Part shown: positions 1 to 9,600 of the stretch, piece after piece
Position numbering within the stretch: position 1 is the stretch's first letter
Layout: each line of letters opens with the position of its first letter
Source: Acidicapsa ligni
GTDB lineage: Bacteria > Acidobacteriota > Terriglobia > Terriglobales > Acidobacteriaceae
Direction of reading: 5' to 3'
Assembly (NCBI RefSeq): GCF_025685655.1
Contig: NZ_JAGSYG010000002.1
Coordinates: 310,001 to 374,000, forward strand
DNA: 64,000 bases
Translations under genes and position numbers: made by a program
Notes under the pieces: model-generated
The model's input: only the letters and a program-made list of their open reading frames with translations
What the model was told of the DNA's origin: nothing
Databases searched by the model: none

Positions 1-1
1 A

Positions 2-1830
2 ACCTACACGACTACTCAGACGGTGAGCATCGCGGACGCATCCGTGGGTTCAATCATCCACTACACAATCGATGGCAGTACGCCGACGGATTCTTCTGCG
101 ACTTACAGTGGTCCGATTACGGTCTCCTCAACGGAGACCGTCAAAGCAATCGCAACGGGCAACGGCTACACCGACAGTTCGGTTGCAAGTGTGACATACA
201 CGATCAGCGCTGGTCCTGCCATAACGCCGACGTTCTCTCCTGTGGCGGGTACTTATGCCTCCACGCAGACGGTGACTATTGCGGACGCATCTCCCGGTGT
301 GAGCATTCACTACACGATCGACGGCAGCACACCGACAGACACCTCCATGTTGTACAGCGGCCCGGTTACGGTTTCCGCAACGGAGGTGATCAAGGCGCTC
401 GCGACGGGCAATAACTATACCGACAGCCCGATCGCTCTTGCTGCTTACACCATCAACACAGGCCCAGCGGCGAGCCCGACCTTCACTCCGACTGGAGGCT
501 CATTTACTACTTCTCCGCAGGTGGTGACGCTTGCCACGACATCCACTGGCGCGAGTATTTACTACACGCTCAACAGCACTGCGCCGGGCAACCCGCCGAC
601 GCACGGATCACAGCTCTATACCGGGCCGATCACATTGCCGGCGACGACGACTATCAATGCCATTGCGGGTGGCGACGGCTTTAGCGACAGTCCGGCCTCG
701 ACGCAGACGTTCGCTCTCAACGTAGGAACCGCTGCTATGCCGACGATTACGCCTGGCACCGGCAACTTTACTTCCACGCAGACAGTGACCATCACTGGAA
801 CGAGCCCTAACTCAGTCATTTACTACACGCTCGACGGCAGTGCGCCGTCTTCAGTGCCTAATCCGGCTATTCCGTACTCCGCCTCTATCTACAACGGTCC
901 ATTCACGATCCCATCGACGGCAACCGTCAAAGCGATCGAGGGGGGCAATGGCTATGTAGACAGCGCTGTGGCCAGCTCGACGCTTACCATTACCAGCTCT
1001 GCCGTAGCCGCGCCAATATTCATTCCAGGCCCCGGCATACTGCATGCAGTGTCGTCGAATATCAACTTTGGTTCCGCAACGCCTGGTGCCACCATTTATT
1101 GCACCTTTGACGGCAGCACACCGCAGGCGATCCCGGCGGATGCGTGCGGGAGAAGTCTCTATCCGGGTAACCCAGCCACTTCGAACAACAACATCGTTGA
1201 TCTGACAAATGCTCCGTTCACCCTCAAGGCTATCGCGGTAGTCACCGGGCAGCCTCCAAGCGAGGAGACAGACGGTACCTATACCTACGAGTTAGGAACT
1301 GCGGACGTACCCACGTTCTCGCCGAACCCTACAACCGGCTTGTATACAAACCCGATAACCGTCTCCCTCACCCAGGATCAGGGTCCGCTGCCGGTGATGT
1401 ACTACACGACCGACGGAAGCACACCGACTACTTCTTCACCAATGTACATTTCAATTTTTCAAGCAGGTGGAGGGATCCCGATCTCCTCTACTACGACCAT
1501 CAAGGTGCTCACTGTGGGCAATGGCTACGATGCTGCCCCGGTGGTAACGGGGAACTTTGTCTTCAACCAGGCAGTCGCGGCAACGCCTGTCATTACGCCA
1601 GCGACGGGAACCTACGCCGGATCGCAGACGATAACCATTATCGATCCGACTCCCGGAGCCACGATTTACTACACCGACGACGGTACTGCGCCGACGACCG
1701 GCTCATCGGTATATAGCGGCCCCATCACCGTGTCTTCGACGGAGACTATCCAGGCTATCGCAGTAGTTCCCACCTTCGCCAACAGCTCGACTGCCTCGGC
1801 TACCATCACCATCTCGGCAGGTGGATCGGT
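2..1830 (+). repeat. Seven tandem chitobiase-C-terminal-like protein repeats
   Basis: The coding sequence repeats about every 255-300 bp, and each unit carries a variant of YYT-DGSTPT followed by a short hydrophobic strand and KAIA. Units 1, 2 and 7 are most alike. Units 3 to 6 have insertions of 10 to 20 residues. The first unit is truncated by the window edge, so the full array may be longer. Confidence 0.8.
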
Positions 1831-3871
1831 GGCGCTCACGGGCAAGGTGCTTAGCGGTACGGCGGCTGTTTCAGGTTCACAGGTGCAGCTATACCAGGCA
1901 AGCCAGGCCAACTATGGCGCAACAGGTAGCCCATTGGGTGCTTCCGTCAGTACGGGTGCTGATGGCACCTTCAGCATTTCCTATACCTGCCCGGCCAACC
2001 CCAACGATCTGCTTTACCTGATCGCAACGGGCGGCGATGCCGGTCAGGGAGACAACTCCAGCCTGGAATTCATGGCCGGACTGGGATCCTGCAACAGCAT
2101 GAATGTCGCCGCTCCGATTGTGATGAATGAGGCTACTACCGTAGCTTCGGCCTATGCGCTGTCGCCCTTCATGGTGGCGCCTCCGGATGTAGGTACTTCC
2201 GGCAGCAACTACCAGGGCCTGGCGAATGCTTTCCAGACCATCTCCAGCATGGTGAACCTCGCTTCCGGACAGGTGCTTGCGCATACACCGGACTATCCTG
2301 CGGCGCTGGCGAACGATCCGACGATTGTGAATAACAGCACGGTGCCACAGTCACGTATCAATACATTGGCTAACGCCCTCAATGCCTGCGCCAGTTTGAC
2401 CGGCGGAGGTTGCACCGATCTGTTCGCGGCAGCTACGCCGTCCTCCGGGCCATCGTCGGGTACAGCGCCTACTACTACATTGCAGGCCATTCTGAACATC
2501 GCTCAGAACCCAGGGATGAATGTGGCCACGCTCTTCACTGCCGCTCCTGCCTCCGGTCCATTCCAGCCTGTGTTGGGTGCGGCGCCGGGTGACTGGACTC
2601 TGGCTCTGACCTTTACCGGTGGTGGCCTCGGCATTGCTCCAGGGCTTGTGACCGCCAGTGGCTTTGATCCGGTCTTCGCTAACGGGCTGGCTGTCGATGC
2701 TTCCGGCAACATCCTGATCACAGCCTATGCCACTAGTGGGTTTGGCTCGGATAACGGAAGCAACATGCTCGCCATCTTCAACAGTCAGGGCGCTCCTCAG
2801 ACCCCTGCCACCACCGCGCTTCCTCAAGGAGCCGGAGATTTCCCCCTCTATGGCGGGTTGCAGTCAACAGTTGTAACCGGTCCAAGCGGCTCCTTTGCAA
2901 TCTCCGGTCCGAGCGGCCTGGCTATCGATGGAACAGGGAATATATGGCTGGGTGTGGGCGGATTCAACCACGGCGTCTCGGAGTTGTCTTCTACTTATGT
3001 CCCACTCCAGGGCTATCTTGAGAATTCCGGTTTCCATGCCCCTGGGGGGTTAGCTGTGGATGCAAATAACAACCTGTGGGAGAGCGATACAAATTACCTG
3101 CAGGAGTATGGTCCTGACGGAACTCAATTGTCGCCTAACGGCTCCGACAACACCACGTTGTGGAATGGCGCCAGCGCGGTAGATACCTTTGGATTCGAAA
3201 GTCTGGCGCAGCTTGTCTTCGATTCGAGCAGCAATCTATGGGCTGAAGATACCGACAGCTTCGGTGACATGTATTTGATCAACCAGAGCACCGGGGCCAT
3301 TCTTTATGACCCATGGTTTAGTCTCGTCAGCACTACCGGCGAATACACGCCGCTGGTGGCAGACGGCGCGGGGAATATCTATGGCTGCGGCGCTCTGGGC
3401 AACCAAACACTCAACGTCTTCGCCGCAACTCAGACCACGCCGCCGACTGGGACGATGCCCAACAGCTATATGCTCTCAACCGGAAGAGGCTGCGGAACTC
3501 AGATGGTACTCGATGGACTGGGCCGCATCTTTGCGATGAGCCCATACAATCTGAAAACGTCTATGCCCCCTGGAGTGATTGACGAGTTCACCACTACAGG
3601 CGTGTCGATCTCTCCGACGGCAACGGGCTATACGGGAACCGGCGGCGGTGAGGCTCCAACCATCAACGCTGATTTCTCCCAGACTGTTACGACAAACTAC
3701 GTTCCGGGCATGGCTATGGACGGATCGGGAAATTTGTGGGTTCTGAACACCGATACGGGTGCCCCCGGCACTACGGGCAATGTGCTTGTGAAGTATGTCG
3801 GCATAGGAGCCCCGGTGCTTACGCCCACGGCCCTCGCACTGCAATTCGGCGAGATAGGTGTGCGGCCGTAA
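2..3871 (+). CDS. Large exported repeat/beta-propeller protein, 5' end outside window
   Basis: Open from the left edge: codons before the first in-frame GTG (23) already encode the repeat pattern, so the true start and any signal peptide lie upstream. The visible 1289 residues divide into three parts. First come seven repeats of about 85 residues (to ~residue 605), with YYT-DGSTPT, YSGPITV and KAIA motifs, as in chitobiase/beta-hexosaminidase C-terminal-like domains. Next is a carboxypeptidase-regulatory-like segment leading into a four-cysteine module (~605-870). Last is a C-terminal run of at least seven DGSGN-W type strands, as in NHL or streptogramin-lyase-like propellers. The last ~30 residues (YVG-AP) resemble the C-terminal tail of the lipoprotein at 6666. 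Probably surface-exposed and ligand- or matrix-binding; substrate unknown. An adhesin-like role is inference. A 12-bp hairpin follows the stop. Confidence 0.85.
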   Translation, partial: TYTTTQTVSIADASVGSIIHYTIDGSTPTDSSATYSGPITVSSTETVKAIATGNGYTDSSVASVTYTISAGPAITPTFSPVAGTYASTQTVTIADASPGVSIHYTIDGSTPTDTSMLYSGPVTVSATEVIKALATGNNYTDSPIALAAYTINTGPAASPTFTPTGGSFTTSPQVVTLATTSTGASIYYTLNSTAPGNPPTHGSQLYTGPITLPATTTINAIAGGDGFSDSPASTQTFALNVGTAAMPTITPGTGNFTSTQTVTITGTSPNSVIYYTLDGSAPSSVPNPAIPYSASIYNGPFTIPSTATVKAIEGGNGYVDSAVASSTLTITSSAVAAPIFIPGPGILHAVSSNINFGSATPGATIYCTFDGSTPQAIPADACGRSLYPGNPATSNNNIVDLTNAPFTLKAIAVVTGQPPSEETDGTYTYELGTADVPTFSPNPTTGLYTNPITVSLTQDQGPLPVMYYTTDGSTPTTSSPMYISIFQAGGGIPISSTTTIKVLTVGNGYDAAPVVTGNFVFNQAVAATPVITPATGTYAGSQTITIIDPTPGATIYYTDDGTAPTTGSSVYSGPITVSSTETIQAIAVVPTFANSSTASATITISAGGSVALTGKVLSGTAAVSGSQVQLYQASQANYGATGSPLGASVSTGADGTFSISYTCPANPNDLLYLIATGGDAGQGDNSSLEFMAGLGSCNSMNVAAPIVMNEATTVASAYALSPFMVAPPDVGTSGSNYQGLANAFQTISSMVNLASGQVLAHTPDYPAALANDPTIVNNSTVPQSRINTLANALNACASLTGGGCTDLFAAATPSSGPSSGTAPTTTLQAILNIAQNPGMNVATLFTAAPASGPFQPVLGAAPGDWTLALTFTGGGLGIAPGLVTASGFDPVFANGLAVDASGNILITAYATSGFGSDNGSNMLAIFNSQGAPQTPATTALPQGAGDFPLYGGLQSTVVTGPSGSFAISGPSGLAIDGTGNIWLGVGGFNHGVSELSSTYVPLQGYLENSGFHAPGGLAVDANNNLWESDTNYLQEYGPDGTQLSPNGSDNTTLWNGASAVDTFGFESLAQLVFDSSSNLWAEDTDSFGDMYLINQSTGAILYDPWFSLVSTTGEYTPLVADGAGNIYGCGALGNQTLNVFAATQTTPPTGTMPNSYMLSTGRGCGTQMVLDGLGRIFAMSPYNLKTSMPPGVIDEFTTTGVSISPTATGYTGTGGGEAPTINADFSQTVTTNYVPGMAMDGSGNLWVLNTDTGAPGTTGNVLVKYVGIGAPVLTPTALALQFGEIGVRP

Positions 3872-3884
3872 CTAGCCGTCTGGT

Positions 3885-3916
3885 TGCGAAGGCATGGTAC
3901 GCGTCATGCCTTCGCA
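3885..3916 (+). terminator. 12-bp perfect hairpin between the repeat protein and the sigma gene
   Basis: TGCGAAGGCATG is followed 8 nt later by its exact reverse complement CATGCCTTCGCA, starting 14 nt after the stop at 3871. No run of T follows, so termination would not be canonical intrinsic. It may instead be a transcript-stabilising or processing structure. Confidence 0.5.
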
Positions 3917-4161
3917 GCTCGAATTCATCGGGTGCAGCAGCAAACAAGTTCCTTCGTAACGAATTCATCGAAACCCACCGGAGAGATAACGTGAGTGTCG
4001 CAGTCGCTCCACATACTCAAAGCACAGGCTCGAACCTGTTTCTTCGCAAGTTCCCGGTCTCTCGCGCTTCCCATGTCGAGAGCCGGAGAAAGAGCCGGTT
4101 TTTATTTCGGACCGAAGACGCAGGGAGGAATATTGCGCTTGTTTGCGGAGAAGGAGTGGCA

Positions 4162-4836
4162 ATGAGAAGCATCGCTTACGAAGCGGCATCGGTAATTGAA
4201 GAGGGCCTTGATTCCAATACTGCATGGGGACAGGAATTCACCCCGGAGGATCAGGCCGATCGAATTTTGCATGTTGCGGAGAATCCGGATGTTTCAGAAG
4301 AGGGAGAGCGAGGTGTCGATCAACGAGCGTCGTGCATCGATCCGCGAGAACAAATTCTTAAGCTATACGACGAATACCGGCCGCGGCTATTTCGCTATCT
4401 TCGCAGCATGAAGCTTGATCGTGAGCAGGCAGAAGAAATGATTCAGGAAACATTCATGCGGCTGACGACTCAGCTTTTAAAGGAAGAGAACATCGAGAAT
4501 GTGCAGGGATGGATTGTGCGCGTGGTTCACAACCTTGCGGTCGATGCTCTTAAAAAAAGCGACCGAGATGCAGGGGCGACTTCTGAAGGTATTTTGGCCA
4601 TTGAGAACCGTGCCGATCCCGCACTCAGTCCGGAAGAGAGCTATTTGAAGAAAGAGCGGATCAGGCGCATGGATCTTGCTTTATCTACCTTCAATGCTCA
4701 GCAGCGCGAGTGTTTTCATATGCGGGCACAGGGATTTCGTTACAAGGATATCGGCCTGGCGCTTGGTGTAAGCGAGCAGAGGGCAGCTCTTGTTGTGAAG
4801 CAGGTGGCAGTGCGACTGGCGGCTATCTGTGGGTAG
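4162..4836 (+). CDS. RNA polymerase ECF-type sigma-70 factor
   Basis: 224 residues. Region 2 begins near residue 75 (LYDEYRPRLFRYL, then EEMIQETFMRL) and region 4 near residue 165 (FNAQQRECFHMRAQGF, YKDIGLALGVSEQRAALVV), the order of an ECF sigma factor. The N-terminal ~70 residues are an acidic extension not needed for the fold. I chose ATG 4162 because AAGGAG lies 5 nt upstream. A GTG at 3991 with GGAGAG upstream is an in-frame alternative giving 281 residues. The next gene, 4 nt downstream, encodes a membrane protein with a zinc anti-sigma motif, so this is a sigma/anti-sigma pair. It probably drives the exported-protein genes that follow; that target assignment is inference. Confidence 0.9.
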   Translation: MRSIAYEAASVIEEGLDSNTAWGQEFTPEDQADRILHVAENPDVSEEGERGVDQRASCIDPREQILKLYDEYRPRLFRYLRSMKLDREQAEEMIQETFMRLTTQLLKEENIENVQGWIVRVVHNLAVDALKKSDRDAGATSEGILAIENRADPALSPEESYLKKERIRRMDLALSTFNAQQRECFHMRAQGFRYKDIGLALGVSEQRAALVVKQVAVRLAAICG

Positions 4837-4840
4837 AACG

Positions 4841-6652
4841 ATGAGTCGATTTTTAAGACGTTTCATTCCTAACCTAAACGAGCATCTCACCGATGATCGT
4901 TTAGCGAGTTTGTTCTGTGACGAGTTGCCGTTTGCCGAGAGGCTGGTCGCCAGGCAGCATCTGGCGAAGTGCTGGCACTGCCGGGTTCGCCAGGAAGATC
5001 TTGAAGGACGGCGCGCGGATCGAATGGTGGATCTTTATCGCGATGCTCTCAGCAGCGAGGATCTAATGCTGCAGGCAAAGCCAAGGGATGAGTTTGCCCG
5101 ACGTCTTGAACTTCGTATACAGCGCGAGACTCCGCGAAGAAGGTGGGCTTTTCGCTTTCCACATGTTTCTTTCCCCGTGCTTACCCCTATGAATCCAACA
5201 GTGGCCGTCGGTATGGTGCTCGGTCTTATGGCTGTGATTTCGTTCTTCACCTGGTGGCAGCAGCGTGCTCCGGATATCACTTCGAACACGCTTCTGGTGC
5301 GCGCGGAGAAGTGGGATATATCCAGCTCTGCCCATGCTGTGGGCGTCGTGTACCAGACGGTTCAAATCACGACGCGGAAGCAAACGATGAAGCGTTCCAT
5401 TTATCGGGATCTACAGGGAAAGCGTCAGCCGAGGCTGGCAAAGCTGGAGGAGAAGGAAGAACATCTCAGGGGCATGATGGTTCGAGCGGGCCTGGACTGG
5501 GATGAACCTCTTTCGGCGTCCGGCTACCAGACGTGGCATGACCATCAACATATACGCGAGGATCATATCGTTCGTACTGGAAGGCACCTGCTCCGCTTGA
5601 CCACAGCCGTTCCCGATGGTTCCGTCTCAGAGCAATCGCTGACGGTGCGCGATACGGACTTTCATCCTGTACAGCGTACGGTCGCCTTTCGCGATAACGA
5701 CACCGTAGAGATTGCCGAACTTGACTTCAAGATATTGCCGTGGACTGCGATCGACGCGAGCGTGTTCGAGCCTATTGGCGGTGTATTGCGTGCGGAGCCA
5801 GCGAGTCCGGCCCGGGTTCTTTCTTTTCCGCGCATGCCGGAAGTAATTAACACCGATCAGCTCGATGAGACAGAGCTTGGCGCGAGACTCATTCTGAACC
5901 AGCTTCATGCGGATACCGGCGAGCAGATTGAGATCAACAGGATTTCGCAGGGAATTGAAGTAGAGGGCATGGTTGAGACAGATGAGCGTAAGCGAGAACT
6001 GCAGGCGCACCTGCAGACGCTGCCTCATGTAGTGGTCTCCATCCGAAGTGTAGATGAGCTTAAGAACAATCCTGATGCCGGTGAAAACGTAAGGAGCATC
6101 AAGACTGCTTCGATGCCGGACCAGCCATCTCCACTGGAGATATACCTACAGACGCGTGGACGTGGAGTCAGCGCTATCAGCGTGCTTGCGCAGAAGCTCT
6201 TCAACTGTGCATTGACGATCAGCCAGGAGAGCAAGGCTATTGTCGAACTTCGCGCACATTTTCTTCCTGACGAGCAGAAGACGGTTATCGCGTCGGCAAT
6301 GTCAGCAGAGTTGATTTACAGCCATCACGAGAGACTGCGGATCGCACTGAAAGAGGAACATGAATTGCTGGCCGAGGTCCCGATAGGCCCTCTGTCAGTG
6401 GATAAGACCTCTACATCGCGACCTGCATCGGGAGCCGCAACAGTAGCTATAACAGGAGCGCCCGTGCTCATGGATGCGGCTGCGAGGAACCTGGCTCTTT
6501 GCAGAGAGCTCACACAAACCAATAGTCCTGCTGCGCGGAGTGCGGAGAATATTCTCGCCGAGATGTCCGCAACGATGGGCGATCTGACAGCCGGCGCGAA
6601 CGAAGCGTACGGAAAGCCTCAGGATGACACCGTCCTGAGCGGAAAAAAGTAG
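4841..6652 (+). CDS. Membrane-anchored zinc-finger anti-sigma factor, unusually large
   Basis: 603 residues from ATG 4841; a GTG at 4829 would overlap the sigma gene. The cytoplasmic N-terminus has an H-x3-C-x2-C motif (HLAKCWHC, about residues 45-52) typical of ZAS anti-sigma domains. One membrane span lies around residues 120-140 (AVGMVLGLMAVISFF), with a predicted periplasmic region of over 400 residues after it. Most ECF anti-sigma factors are about 200-300 residues. I do not recognise the periplasmic part, which is a beta-rich section to ~310 followed by a helical, charged section. It presumably senses an envelope signal and releases the upstream sigma factor. It lies directly between the sigma gene and the surface-protein genes, 13 nt before the next start. 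Confidence 0.8.
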   Translation: MSRFLRRFIPNLNEHLTDDRLASLFCDELPFAERLVARQHLAKCWHCRVRQEDLEGRRADRMVDLYRDALSSEDLMLQAKPRDEFARRLELRIQRETPRRRWAFRFPHVSFPVLTPMNPTVAVGMVLGLMAVISFFTWWQQRAPDITSNTLLVRAEKWDISSSAHAVGVVYQTVQITTRKQTMKRSIYRDLQGKRQPRLAKLEEKEEHLRGMMVRAGLDWDEPLSASGYQTWHDHQHIREDHIVRTGRHLLRLTTAVPDGSVSEQSLTVRDTDFHPVQRTVAFRDNDTVEIAELDFKILPWTAIDASVFEPIGGVLRAEPASPARVLSFPRMPEVINTDQLDETELGARLILNQLHADTGEQIEINRISQGIEVEGMVETDERKRELQAHLQTLPHVVVSIRSVDELKNNPDAGENVRSIKTASMPDQPSPLEIYLQTRGRGVSAISVLAQKLFNCALTISQESKAIVELRAHFLPDEQKTVIASAMSAELIYSHHERLRIALKEEHELLAEVPIGPLSVDKTSTSRPASGAATVAITGAPVLMDAAARNLALCRELTQTNSPAARSAENILAEMSATMGDLTAGANEAYGKPQDDTVLSGKK

Positions 6653-6665
6653 GAAACGTTTCGGC

Positions 6666-9600
6666 ATGCTGCCAATGTTTATTCAAAAGTTATCGCTGAA
6701 ATCTGCATATGCCGGGCGAGGTATGCGAGAGCCGGGATGGTTCATGCGGGTTCATCTGTGTGCTGCCGTCTGCGTGGTTGTATCCGCCATTCTGATTACC
6801 GGTTGCGGTAGTTCCAGTATTGGTTCCGGTCCAGTTTCTGGTTCAGGAGCAAAGGCTGGTTCTATCGTGGTCGCCAGTACGAACGGCGGGACGAATGCGG
6901 TGAACTCGCTTGCGATAGCTTCTGCGGTGACGCTCAGCATGATGCCGTCAGGCGACAGTATTAACGCGGGTGTCGATTGGACTGTGACCTGCGGTGGTAA
7001 TCCTGTTACCGGCAGCATCACCAATGGCGCATGCGGTACGCTGGCTCCGGCCCACACGGGCGATGGAGCAGTTACGCTGTTTACCGCGCCATCGGTGGTT
7101 CCGCTGGGGGATACGGTCACTATCACCGCAACGGTGACCAGCAATCCCTCGCAGAGTAAAACTGTGAGCCTGGCTGTTATCTCATCGCCTATCACGATCT
7201 CTTTCGCAAACCCGGCGCCAAATTCGCTTCAGGTCAATACTTCGTTCCAGCTTACGGGGCAGATAACGGGCGATCCGACGGGAGCAGGGATGGCCTTTAC
7301 AGCAACCTGCGGATCTAGCGCCTGTGGATCATTTTCTATAACGAGTGCCCCAGCTCCGATTAGTGTTGGAGCCCCGAATATCCAGATCAGCACGATTTAT
7401 AGAGCACCCTCCATTGTGCCGGAAGGGGGTACGGTTACAGTTACCGCTACCTCGCTGGCTGATACAAGCAAGTCTGCGAGCGCAACGATAACCATCACGC
7501 CGATAGCAACCGGGCCGGTTACACCTGTGAGCGTCAGCGTTTCGCCAGCGAGCGTCAATGTGCAAACTTCGGGCCCGTCTCATGTGGCTCATCTGACTGC
7601 TGTGGTTGCAAACGATCCGGCAATGGCCGGTGTTGACTGGACGGTCAGCTGCGGAGGATCGAGTTGCGGAACTGTGTCGCCATCTCACTCAGCGAGTGGG
7701 GCTTCGGTGAGCTACACCGGGCCTTCCTCCATTCCTACGGGCGGAACGGTGACAATCACGGCAGCGTCCACAACCGATCCAACGAAGACTGCTACGACTA
7801 TCGCGACGATTGTTACGACTGTCACGAATGTTGTAACGATGTCTTCCAAGCCGCCTACAACTCTGTCTGTGGGATCGCAGGCTACTCTCGCAGCCACCGT
7901 CACGCCCAATAGCGGCAGTGCTGGTGTGAACTGGACAGCTACCTGCGGTACTGCAGGGGCATGCGGCAGCTTCAATCTTTCTCCGGCACATACCGCAACT
8001 GGGGGGCAGATTACTTATACCGCTCCTGCGACTCTTCCGGAAGGCGGCACAGTAACGATCACGGCTTCCTTTGCGGGATCGACGTCTTCGAATCCAGCTG
8101 TTGCTGTCGTCACGATCACCGCTCCGCCTTCGGTTTCATTCCAGAAGGCGCCGCCCGCAACGTTGATGGCAACGAGTCAGGCTGCTGTGAGCGCCACGGT
8201 CGTCAACGATGTTGCGCCGGGAGGAGTGAGTTGGACAGTGCAATGTGGCAACAGCGTCGCAGGAGGTTGCGGCTGGATCGCGCCTTTGCAGACAGCAAGC
8301 GGAGTGACTGCCACATACACTGCGCCACCCGTCACTACGACTGGAACCTCTGTGACGATCACGGCGACATCGATTGCCGATCCCACTGCGTCCATCACTT
8401 CCTCTCCGATTGTGATTCAGCCGTCTACGAACCTCTCTATTGAGTTCATTCCGACGGCTCCGGCGCATGTTCAGACAAGTGGGACGGTGAATCTGGCTGC
8501 CGCTGTCAGCAACGATTCGACCAATGCCGGTGTCGATTGGCAGGTGTGCGGCAACGGCTGTGGCTTCTTCACAACAACGCCCGCGATTCCGGCTATTACC
8601 ACGCCAACGACCGTGATTCCTGCGGTTCCAGCGGTGACAGCGACGACGGTGACAGGATGGCAGAACAATCGGCCTCTTATATACACGGCGCCCTCGCAAT
8701 CCCCAACATCCGGCTCTGTCGTCGTTCTGGTTGCTGCACATGCAAATCCGGCAGCAGCTACATCTGCGACCTTTGCGATTGATTCGATACCCGGCAATCC
8801 ATCGTTTCAAGGTGTTGTGCAGGCGGGAACGCAGCCTGTCGTTGGGGCCTCTGTAGCTTTGTATGCCGCAGGGACCAGTGGCTATGCGTCTGCGGCATCA
8901 CAGATACTTCTGGCGCCTGTTACCGATAAGTCGGGCAACTTTACCATGCCTGCGTATAACTGCCCGCAGCCGAACAGCCAGATGTACCTTGTTGCCACAG
9001 GCGGGCAAGTCGGCGGCAATAATGCAAATCCGAATCTTAAAGCAAATCCGAATCTTGCCCTGATGACTGTACTAGGAAGCTGCGGTAGCATCGGTGCCGG
9101 TCCCTTCATTATGAATGAGGTTACGACTGTTGCCTCTGCTTATGCGACGTCTCCCTTCGCGGCTAACGATGCTCTTACGGGAAACAGCAGTTATCTCTAT
9201 CTCGGAGCGAGCAGCAGCAATCTATCCGGTCTTGCGAATGCGTTTACCGCGGCGAGTAATCTGGCCGACATATCTACAGGCCAGGCGAGGTTCGAGGTTC
9301 CATCAGGAAATGCAGCGGTGCCCTATGTGCAGATCAATACTCTGGCCGATGCTCTGAATACCTGCGCGACAAGCCCAGGCGGGCAGGTGGGGGATGGAAG
9401 CGTCTGCGGCCTGTTGTTCTACGATACGAATCTGCTCGGTACCGGCTCATTCAATGGCTCCGTCGCGCCGGCTGATACTTTGCAGGCTGCCTTCAACATT
9501 GCGCAGCATCCGATCTCGAATAACTATGGCTATCGGTTGGACAGGGGCGCGGGAGACGGGACGGGTTCTCTATTCAGCCTGGCGACACTTGATTCTCCAT

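Noticed and set aside
2351-2827. - strand frame of 158 residues opposite the propeller region of the first gene
   Set aside because: No ribosome binding site or recognisable domain, and the + strand protein is well supported throughout.
3736-4161. Upstream extension of the sigma factor to 366 residues
   Set aside because: It would overlap the end of the preceding gene by over 130 bp; a much better ribosome binding site is at 4151-4156.
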